A stretch of 23,548 nucleotides of DNA from Prorocentrum cordatum (lineage: Eukaryota > Sar > Dinophyceae > Prorocentrales > Prorocentraceae), in assembly GCA_963575745.1 (NCBI GenBank), contig CAUYUJ010022068.1, forward strand, positions 51,337 to 74,884, in the 5' to 3' direction. Position numbers and translations under genes: made by a program. The first letter of the stretch is position 1; each line of letters opens with the position of its first letter. The notes beneath the pieces are model-generated. The model was not told where the DNA came from, ran no database searches, and was given only the letters and a program-made list of their open reading frames with translations. Positions 16,718 through 23,548 of this stretch are shown here, in pieces.

Positions 16718-17800
16718 ATGGCCGGTGACACTTCGGCACTTCGCCGGCGGCCCGGAGGCGGCGGCGCCAGGGAGGGCTGGAACGGCATGGCTGCGGACGG
16801 GCAAGGCCGCCTTCGGGGGGGCCGCTGCGGGGCGCCGCGGCAGCGCGGGCTGCCGCTGACAACCTGGTCAAGCGTCGTTCGAAGGAGCTCGAGGAGGCGC
16901 GGAATGAGTGCCAGCTCCTGCAGGACGCTTTCGCGTCGGCCATCGCGGACGGGGACATCGGCGACAGGGTCCTGGCGCTGGTCCCCGCGCTGAGCGACCT
17001 GGTCAATGGCCGCAGGCCCTCGGGTTTGCGCCGACTGCGGAGGAACGTGGCGCTCCACGCGGTGGCAGAGGGCATCGACAGCATCGCCACGGCTGGCGGC
17101 CCGTCCTTGAGGCGTGCGGCTCAAGTGGCCAGGCTGGACACCCTGGTGGCGTTCAGGGAGCCTCCCGTGGAGTGCATCGTCGAGGTGTGCTGCGCCGAGG
17201 CGCCTGTGAAGTCCGCGGTTGGGCCGACGGCTTGGAGCCTTGCCGCCCCAGGGTTCGTGCCTGGTGCTTTTGCCCACGGCGTCGTGTGGCAGTCCGCCGA
17301 TGAGCAGGTGGACGCGCTGTTGCAGGCCCCCCCGACAAGGTGTATGCTAAGGGTGGAGGCGCGCCTGCTGACCTGCAGCCCGTAGCGCTGCTGGAGCAGC
17401 AGGAGATGCCACGCGTGCCGCTTGCCGCGGCGCCGAGCGTGGACGGGTCCGTTTGCGCCGATGGCGAGGTGGAGGCCGGGCTTCCTCATGGAGATGGAAT
17501 TCATGAAAGTTCGGCCTCTTCGAAGTCGACGACGGCTTCGCAGACTCTTCTGTCTTCCACGGTCGGGACTGCGAGAGCAGTGCCGAGCTCGAGGATGAGG
17601 CTGAGGACGAGCGGTTGTTCCAGGACCTCGAGCAATTCCTAGATGGCCAGGCCGAGCTCTACGAGTTGCCGGAGGAGACGGGGGCGGAGCAGCACGTCCT
17701 CGGTGCCCAGCGGGCGGCCGTGGAGGAAGCCTCTGCGGCCCCTGGAGGCGGCTGTGCGAGGCGCGGCCGTGCGGCCAGGCTGAGCTGGCGGCGGCCCTAG
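16718..17800 (+). pseudogene. DinoSL-tagged retrocopy of an unidentified protein gene, three apparent 1-nt losses
   Basis: From the first ATG after the leader, the coding frame moves three times, always in the direction expected for one lost base. The sites are G7 at 16815-16821, C7 at 17327-17333 and A3 at 17506-17508. The end is TAG at 17798-17800. Read through, the product would be about 361 residues: a Gly/Arg-rich N-terminus, an Ala-rich and then coiled-coil-like helix (KELEEARNECQLLQDAF), a central globular-looking part (LALVPALSDLV; APVKSAVGPTAWSLAAPGF), and an acidic C-terminal region (FGLFEVDDGF; ELEDEAEDERLFQDLEQFLD). I recognise no family and no catalytic motif. No poly(A) tail or target duplication is seen. 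It may be a decayed retrocopy, or a working gene whose homopolymers were under-called. Confidence 0.7.
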
Positions 17801-17904
17801 CCCCCCGTCCTCCTCCCTCCTCCCCCCCTCGGCGGCGCCGCGAGCGTCGGCGCGGACGGAGGCGGGCTCTTCTCTCTTTCTCTTCTCTCCATGGGCAGTG
17901 CAAC
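17801..17904. other. 3' flank of the retrocopy
   Basis: Short GC- and CT-rich sequence between the stop and the next CTC array. No A-rich tail marks the end of the inserted cDNA, so the right boundary is uncertain. Confidence 0.45.
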
Positions 17905-18105
17905 CTCCTCCTCCTCCTCCTCCTCCTCCTCCTCCTCCTCCTCCTCCTCCTCCTCCTCATCCTCATCCTCCCCTTCCTCATCCTCCACCTCCGCCTCCTC
18001 CTCCCCCGCCTCCTCCCTCTCCGCCTCCTCCTCCTCCTCTTCCTCTCCACCTCCACCTCCACCTCCTCTTCCTCCTCCTCCTCCTCATCCTCCGGCTGCT
18101 CCTTC
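17905..18105 (+). repeat. (CTC)n array downstream of the retrocopy
   Basis: Same motif and strand as the array upstream of the leader, with CAT, CCG and CAC interruptions in the second half. It is consistent with the cDNA having inserted into a CTC tract. Confidence 0.95.
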
Positions 18106-18316
18106 TTATGATTAGTGTGTTTCGAGTCACTGGTCTGTTTCTTAGTACTATTAGTTGTATGAGTGGTAGTACTACGATTGTCATTCGTACGACTAGTATC
18201 AGTACCTAAAGTAGTGGTATGCTGAATAGTTGTGATATGATTGATAGAGCTACTGGCATAATACATAACATTAGTCGTGTTACTAGCGTCCGTATTATTA
18301 GGTTAATCGTGTAATC
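18106..18316. other. AT-rich island between CTC arrays
   Basis: About 210 bases clearly richer in A+T than the flanks, with scattered TAGTACTA, AGTACTAC and GACTAGTATCAGTAC elements. No ORF, terminal repeats or known RNA were recognised. The sharp borders suggest an insertion. Confidence 0.5.
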
Positions 18317-18545
18317 CTCCTCCTCCTCCTCCTCCTCCTCCTCCTCCTCCTCTCCTCCTCCTCCCATCTCTCCTCCTCTCCCCTCCTCCTCCCTCCTCCT
18401 CCTCTTCCTCTCCTCCTCCTCCTCCTCTCCTCCTCCTCCGTCGTCCTCCTCTCCTCCTCCTCCTCCTTCCTCTCTCCTCCCTCTCCCCTCCTCTTCCCTT
18501 TCCTTCTCCCCCTCCCCTCCCCCTCCCCCTCTCACTCCCCCTCCC
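18317..18545 (+). repeat. (CTC)n array, third in the cluster
   Basis: CTC triplets with TCTCCTC and CCCCTCC interruptions, pyrimidine-rich on the plus strand, decaying to CCCCTCCC at the right end. Confidence 0.9.
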
Positions 18546-18772
18546 TCTCGCGGCGGCCTGGGGGGGGGCGGGCGATGTTTTTTGTTCGACGACGACCCCT
18601 CTGGCATCGAAGTCACCATGGCTCTACAGCAGGGCGGCGGCACGCCGAGTCTGGTGGGAGCGTGGTCCGTTCTAGGCCGGGGGGCGGTAGAAATGAGGGG
18701 CCCGCCCGGCCGGAAACGGCTGCTTGCAATGGACGGATGCGTGTCTGCAGCACCCCGCGGTTGCGGATACAG
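18546..18772. other. intergenic, no gene seen
   Basis: GC-rich sequence with a G8 run at about 18560. No repeat or coding signal is recognised. Confidence 0.4.
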
Positions 18773-18971
18773 AGGCCTCCCAGCTGGGGTCGGAGCAGGT
18801 GGGGTCGGGGCATCGCGCCGCATCAGCGATGCACTGGCGGCGTCGGCGAAGCATCGGCGAAGACGGCGAGGGGAAAATTGGGCCCACCTCGAGACGCATC
18901 GCCGATGCATCAGCGATGCGGCGCGATCCTCCGACCCCATCTACTCGGACCCCATAGCATCTAGGAGGCCT
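18773..18971. mobile_element. fold-back element (copy 2 of the family at 8467-8699)
   Basis: The left arm runs from AGGCCTCC (18773) through GGGGTCGGAGCAGGTGGGGT to CGCCGCATCAGCGATGCA (ends 18833). The right arm (18906-18971) is its imperfect reverse complement ending GGAGGCCT. The arms match those of copy 1, and the interior shares GGGCCC and a GAGACGCATCG block, but without the 11-base array expansion seen in copy 1. Outer ends AGGCCTCC are clearer here than in copy 1, where only the right one (GGAGGCCT at 8700) is kept. Confidence 0.8.
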
Positions 18972-18990
18972 ACAGGGTAAGAGTGATGGG

Positions 18991-19062
18991 GCGGGTGCGG
19001 TTGGGTGGCGGTTGGGTCTCGGGGTGGTTCGCGGGTGGGTCGCGGGTGGGTCGCAGGGCGGG
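18991..19062 (+). repeat. decamer minisatellite GGTGGGTCGC, second locus
   Basis: Degenerate copies (GGTGCGGTTG, GGTGGCGGTTG) leading into GCGGGTGGGTCGCGGGTGGG. Same unit and strand as 870-975, more decayed. It begins 20 bases after the fold-back element. Confidence 0.75.
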
Positions 19063-19690
19063 CCGCTGGTGGGACGATTGCAACACACACAAGCAGAATC
19101 CGCGCGCCGCAGAACTCCACTTCGGCCACACTCTCCGGGGACAACGCATGACCGGTCGGCCCCTCGCTCCGACAACCGCTGCCTGGACCGACCTTCGGGT
19201 ACCTCGGCAGGCGGTGCATACGGATGCGCGCTGGCCCCCCACGGGGCCCGAGAGTATCCGCACCCCCCCCCCTCTGCCGAAGCCCCCCGAAGGGCCAGCC
19301 CCCAGGCGGTGGTTAAGGGTCAACCCCGCCCTGGAGGCGGGGGGGGCGGGGACACAACCTCCGCCGCACTGGTCTTCGCCGTTACTGGCGCACGTTCTCT
19401 GCTTCGGCATGTGTAAGCGGGGGGGGGGGGGCTCTGCTCGGGCCCCAGGGGGCCATCAAAGAAAGATCACGGTCTGGGATGGTTGCTGAACGCTCACACA
19501 TGCGCGCGCGCTTGGCCCGCATGCTCTCGCTTGACAGGGTGACCAGAAGAACGTGGCCTCCTCAGGATTTCAGCAAGTGCGCGCAGAAATCCGACAATCA
19601 TTCGTTCATGTGTTAACCAGATGTGTCGTGAATGATTGACTACTGGGTTGAACAACCATGGGGTTTAATGTGTGAGGGTGCGCCGCTGGA
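19063..19690. other. intergenic, no gene seen
   Basis: Unique-looking GC-rich sequence with C8-C10 and G12 runs (about 19264-19273 and 19419-19430) and a (GC)n patch at 19503-19511. Short ORFs on both strands lack support. Confidence 0.4.
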
Positions 19691-19930
19691 TCTCCCCAGG
19701 GGGGGGGGCTGGGACCCACCCCCCCACCCCCCCTTTCCCCGATCCGTCGTCGGGGACCCCCCCCCTTTCCCGATCCGTCGTCGGGGAACCCCACCCCCCT
19801 CCTCCCCCTTTCCCGATCCGTCGTCGGTGACCCCCCCACCCTCCCCCCTTCAAAGGGGGGGTCCGACCCCCCCCCCCCCCCTCCCCCCCTTTTTTTGGCC
19901 GCCAAAATCAAGCCCCCCCCCACTCCCCCC
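19691..19930 (+). repeat. C-tract module with three CCGATCCGTCGTCGG repeats
   Basis: CCGATCCGTCGTCGGGGA occurs at 19739-19756 and 19770-19787, and with two changes at 19813-19830 (spacings 31 and 43), embedded in C tracts. It is followed by CCCCCCTTCAAAGGGGGGG then GTCCGACCCC (19843-19870), whose reverse complement recurs at 21503-21540 on the far side of the heptamer array. Confidence 0.85.
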
Positions 19931-19968
19931 TTTTGCCACGGCGCCCCCGAGCTCCGAAACCCGACCCC

Positions 19969-20045
19969 TACCACCCCTAACACGAATCCTCACCCTGACC
20001 CTAACCCCTAACCCTAGCCCCAAACCCTAACCCGAGCCCCAAACA
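19969..20045 (+). repeat. degenerate telomere-like repeat
   Basis: Run of CCCTAAC, CCCTAGC, CCCCAAAC and CCCGAGC units: imperfect heptamers close to CCCTAAA, the plant-type telomere repeat also reported for dinoflagellates. It is too decayed for an active chromosome end, so it is probably interstitial or subtelomeric. It abuts the CACTACT array. Confidence 0.75.
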
Positions 20046-21388
20046 GTACTCACTACTCATTACGCACTACTCACCACCCACTACCCACTACTCGCTAGTC
20101 ACTACTCACTTCTCATTACTCACTACTCACCACTCACGACCCACTACTCAATACCCACTACTCACTGACCACTACCCACTATCCACTACTCCCTGCTCCC
20201 TACTTACTATTCAATAATCACTGCTCACTACTAGCTACTCACTACTCAGTACCAACTGGTCAAAACTGACTACTCACTAAACACAACTCACCACCCACTA
20301 ATCACTAATCACAAATCACTACTCAACTCCCACGAACCCTAACCACTACCCACTGCTCACCACTCACTACTCACACTGCCCACCATTCACTTATCGCTAC
20401 CCGCTACTACCTACACAGTACTCACTACTCACTACTCGCTACTCCCTACACCCTAGGCGCTACCCGATACGCGCTGTTCACTACCCACTACTCACTACTC
20501 AAACGTTCCCACTACTCACCACTCCCCACTCACCCATCTCACTGCTCACTATTCACGACTCACTACGCACTACTGAGTACTCATTACTCACTAAACACTA
20601 GTCACTGCCCATTATTCACTACTCACTAAGCACTACTCACGACCCACTAACCACTAACCACTACTCACTAGTGAGTACGCACAATTCACTACTCACAACT
20701 CACTGCCCACAACTCACTACTCTGGTCGCTATTCGCTACTCCCTACTCCCTACACAATACTCACTGCTCAATACCCACTACTCACTAGTCGCTACTCGCT
20801 ACTCGCTACCCAATCCGCAGTATTCAGCACCCACTACACACTACTCATTACCCACTACTCCCTGCTCCCTACTCACTAGTCACTAGTCACAAGTCGCTAC
20901 TCACTACTCACGATTCAGTACTCACTGCCCACCACTCACGACTTACGACTCACTACTCACTACTCACTACTCCCTACGCACTACCCAGTACCCAGTACCC
21001 ACTACTCAATACCCACTTATCCCTTCTCACGACTCACTACTCACTACTTACTACTCAATACTTTCTACTCGCTACTCACTAATCACTACTCGCTACTCCC
21101 TACTCGCTACTCACTACTGACTACCCCCTCCTTACTGCTCACTACTCACAATGCTCTATTGGCGACTCATTATTCACCACTCGCTACTCCCTACTCGCTA
21201 CTCACTACTCACTACCCACTCCCCACTACCCACTATTCACTACTCGCTACCCACTACCCACTACTTACTGCGCACAACTCGCGCACAACTCACTCCTCAC
21301 TCCTCACTATTCGCTACTATCTACGCACTACTCACTTTTCACGACTCACTACTCACTACTCTCTACCCACTACTTGCTATCCCGAGGC
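20046..21388 (+). repeat. ~1.34-kb degenerate heptamer array (CACTACT)
   Basis: About 190 units of a 7-base repeat, consensus CACTACT, with CACTACC, CGCTACT, CCCTACT and TTACTAC variants. CCCTAACC-like pieces reappear inside (near 20337). There is no gene; ORFs of 70-150 codons are translations of the array. Confidence 0.95.
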
Positions 21389-21555
21389 TAGACCCCCCCC
21401 TCTTGCGGGAGAGGCCCTCTCCCGGGCCCCCTGTTCGGCGCAAAGGGGGGGAGGGGGGGGGGTCGACCCCCCCCCCTTTCCAGCGCCAAGGGAGGGAGGG
21501 GCGGGGGGGGGGTCGGACCCCCCCCTCCTTTAAGGGGGGGAGGGGGGGGGGTGCG
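21389..21555. repeat. G/C-tract module, inverted partner of 19843-19870
   Basis: Alternating C and G runs with short hinges (CTCTTGCGGGAGAGG; GGTCGACCC; GGTCGGACC). The segment 21503-21540, G-tract then TCGGACCCCCCCCTCC then TTTAAGGGGGGG, matches the reverse complement of 19843-19870. Several perfect C-run/G-run palindromes would fold strongly. Confidence 0.75.
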
Positions 21556-21984
21556 AGCACACACCCCTTTTGTGTATTCAGGGTGATCCGCTGGCGCGCT
21601 TTCTAAATATGTTTCACAGGCGCGCGCCGCCGAGCGCGAATGTGTCCTGCACCGTGTGTGTTGCAAGGGATGTTCAAAGAGAGCAAATAATTAGTATAAC
21701 AAGGCATACGCACCGCATGGTCTTACTTGCCAGGGGCACGATGCAGGCGGAAGCATAGCATGCGGAGGGGAACGGCGAACCCCAGCCACGACGGGGAGGT
21801 ATAACCCACTTCTCTTCTTAGGAGAAGGACCCTGCGCGGGGCGCGCACCCCACGGGGTGCAACCCGTGGAGCACCACGCCAGACGGGGCACCAGCGCGCC
21901 AACTGTCAACTCCGACCTTGCTGGTGGGCAGCGCTGGTGGGCGCAAAGCGCGACTACAGAGCCCGCGGGCCGCCCGCGGGGGTT
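21556..21984. other. intergenic, no gene seen
   Basis: Moderate-GC sequence with several small hairpins (TTCTCTTCTTAGGAGAAG at 21809-21826; CACCCCACGGGGTG at 21846-21859; CCCGCGGGCCGCCCGCGGG at 21962-21980). I looked for snRNA, tRNA and SRP RNA signatures and found none. Confidence 0.4.
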
Positions 21985-22240
21985 GGAGGAGGAGGAGGAG
22001 GAGGAGGAGGAGGAGGAGGAGGAGGAGGAGGAGGAGGAGGAGGAGAAGGAGGAGGAGGAGGAGGAGGAGGAGGTAGGGTAGGAGAGAGAGGAGGAGGAGA
22101 GGAGGAGAGGAGATGGAGGAGGAGGACGAGGAGGAGGGGGAGGAGGAGGAGGAGCAGGAGGGGAGGGATGAGGAGGCGGAGGAGGCAGGAGGAGGAGGAG
22201 GAGGAGGAGGAGGAGGAGGAGGAGGAGGAGGGAGCCAAGC
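21985..22240 (+). repeat. (GGA)n purine tract
   Basis: About 255 bases of GGA/GAG with few pyrimidines, two nearly pure segments at 21985-22070 and 22191-22230. It has the opposite strand polarity to the CTC arrays at 11968-18545. Confidence 0.95.
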
Positions 22241-22420
22241 GGGCGGGCGGCCAAGCGGAGACGGCCGCGGAGGAGGAGAGGGGGAAGGAGACCCGAGCCG
22301 CCGAGAGTCGGCGGGGAGGCCGCGCGCGGGCGGCCTCGGACACCGCAGACCGGCGTGAAGCCAGGCGCGCGCGGTCAGCTCGGGCCGTCGAGCCAGCTGC
22401 CAAGCTTCGGGGATCTTCTA

Positions 22421-22563
22421 ACCCGGGTCAATACAAACCCGGGTCAGCAGGAAACCAAAAGCTGCAATGCAGGAAAAAAAATGCAACGCAAATCTTCGCA
22501 AACCCGGGTCAGCCACTAGGCGCGGCCGCCTCGCGGCCACGAGCGGCTCGCTAACCCGGGTCA
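22421..22563 (+). repeat. four copies of ACCCGGGTCA
   Basis: Exact 10-mers at 22421-22430, 22437-22446, 22502-22511 and 22554-22563. The last three share the longer AACCCGGGTCAGC. The core CCCGGG, extended to ACCCGGGT, is palindromic. Intervening sequences are unrelated, so this is not a simple tandem array. Confidence 0.8.
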
Positions 22564-22730
22564 GCGAGCACGAGGCATCCATCGCAGGGCCCCGGCGCAC
22601 AGGGCACCAGCCAGAGGCCACGAATCCGCGCCAGAGGCGGCCAGCCCTGGAGAAGACCAGTGGGAACCCTTTTTTGCAAGCGCTGCGTGCGAAAAGTGCC
22701 GCTGCTGCGGGCCGAAGAAACGAGGAGGGG

Positions 22731-22757
22731 GAGAGAGAGAGAGAGAGAGAGAGAGAG
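22731..22757 (+). repeat. (GA)n dinucleotide run
   Basis: Twenty-seven bases of uninterrupted GA. Confidence 0.95.
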
Positions 22758-22846
22758 GAGGGGCCGAAGAAGAGAAGGGGTAGCCATACGAAACGAATGG
22801 AACAGGGGAAAAGGTAAGAGGAAAGGGGAAGGTCCTATCCCTTCCA

Positions 22847-22900
22847 TCCTCCTCCTCCTCCTCCTCCTCCTCCTCCTCCTCCTCCTCCTCCTCCTCCTCC
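22847..22900 (+). repeat. (TCC)18 array
   Basis: Fifty-four bases of pure TCC. Just after it, GAAGCCTCTGGAA occurs twice (about 22903 and 22947). Confidence 0.95.
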
Positions 22901-23548
22901 GCGGAAGCCTCTGGAAGCCTACATAAACATCCGACAGCCCCCCAGAAGCCTCTGGAAACCGCCGAACCCTTCTGCTCCTGCTACTGTCCCGCGCCATCCC
23001 CTGCCTCAGCCCTTCCTTCCGCCCCCATCCACTCCCCCCGCGCGTCTTCCCGTCCCCCCCTCCCCTCCTCCTCATCGCCCTCCCCTCCCCTTCTCTGGCG
23101 GGGGCCGTGGGCGAAGAGCAGATGCGCAACTGCTCATCCGCGGCCTCGCGGGCAGGGCCCCCCTGGGCCCCCACAGCCCAGACCGCGAGGGCACGGACAC
23201 GAGACATGCTCGCCGCTGGCGAGAGGGGGGCGGCGGGGCGCGGCCGCGGTGGCGGCCCGCGGGGGGCGGCCACGAGGCCCCACCACACGCGGGAGCGCGG
23301 CCCTGGGCAAGAGCGACCCTTGGCGCGCGGCTGCTCGGGGGCCGCGGGGGGGACCAAACACAAGCGCGCAAGGCGCTGTACCGTCGCATCGCGCTCCGCC
23401 CTCTTCGGGGGCCGCAGTGGGCCCGCACCGGAGGTCGATCACGGCAGGGAGCCACTCTTGTGCCCAGACCCCGGACGTCATGATCTCTTCATGACTCGGG
23501 AGCGGCCCAGAAGGGGGGGTCCAAGAGGGGGTGGTGCAAATCATGACC
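22901..23548. other. GC-rich sequence to the window edge, no gene seen
   Basis: C-rich then mixed GC-rich DNA with ORFs in several frames but no domain, no consistent frame preference and no repeat beyond short G and C runs. A gene continuing past the edge cannot be excluded. Confidence 0.4.

Noticed and set aside
15674-16728. Plus-strand ORFs over 300 codons rich in Ser, Pro and Leu, and minus-strand Gly/Arg/Glu ORFs
   Set aside because: They are direct translations of (CTC)n in different frames. All frames stay open because the triplet has no stop in any phase.
16660-16760. SL RNA gene
   Set aside because: The leader is not followed by a GT donor or an SL RNA intron-like region. It continues into a UTR and start codon.
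17109-17116. GGCTCAAG, matching the 3' end of the spliced leader
   Set aside because: Eight bases inside coding-like sequence, with no upstream leader sequence. A chance match.
21718-21800. Possible U1 snRNA 5' end (CTTACTTGCCAGGGG)
   Set aside because: The 5' splice-site-pairing sequence is not exact, the expected first-stem loop is absent, and there is no Sm-site sequence downstream.
22781-22788. GTAGCCAT, resembling part of the spliced leader
   Set aside because: Only eight bases match, and neither side continues the leader. Such a match is expected by chance in a window this size.

Overview
This window is almost certainly nuclear DNA of a dinoflagellate. The decisive evidence is a perfect 22-nt copy of the dinoflagellate spliced leader (DinoSL) at 16660-16681, fused directly to a short 5' UTR and an ATG. 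It is not followed by a GT donor, so it is the 5' end of a trans-spliced mRNA that was reverse-transcribed back into the genome, not an SL RNA gene. Very low gene density, abundant GC-rich satellites and a cysteine/histidine C-terminal domain of a kind I associate with dinoflagellate proteins agree with this. I cannot name the species.

Layout. 1-5810 holds repeats only: a short-period GC-rich repeat (1-420), a decamer minisatellite (870-975), a dispersed family with a GCGCACGCGCCAGG core (998-1215 and 3658-4127), four tandem copies of a ~445-bp satellite (1420-3310), TG/GGT-rich DNA (4595-5015), a ~55-bp repeat (5038-5190) and a G-rich ~110-200-bp repeat (5332-5810). 5880-9362 carries (GAC)n and (GTC)n arrays, duplicated blocks, an A29 run and three fold-back elements close together (8467-8699, 8881-9050, 9196-9362).

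9935-11804 holds two incomplete genes facing away from each other on either side of a 100-N assembly gap: a minus-strand gene with coiled-coil-like sequence and one CCCH zinc finger, broken by three apparent one-base indels, and a plus-strand ORF ending in the Cys/His domain.

11960-18545 is dominated by (CTC)n and GAGGATC-heptamer arrays. Embedded in it are two copies of a composite element (13165-13947 and 14475-15305), each with its own array of 83-bp repeats, and the DinoSL-tagged retrocopy (16660-17800), whose single long ORF is broken by three apparent one-base losses in homopolymer runs.

18773-21555 holds a second copy of the first fold-back family, a second decamer array, and a ~1.34-kb CACTACT-like heptamer array that begins with degenerate telomere-like DNA and is bracketed by matching G/C-tract modules in inverted orientation. 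21556-23548 has purine tracts, four copies of ACCCGGGTCA and otherwise unassignable GC-rich sequence.

No operon or pathway can be reconstructed. Most long ORFs in the window are translations of triplet or satellite repeats. I found no tRNA, rRNA or CRISPR array.
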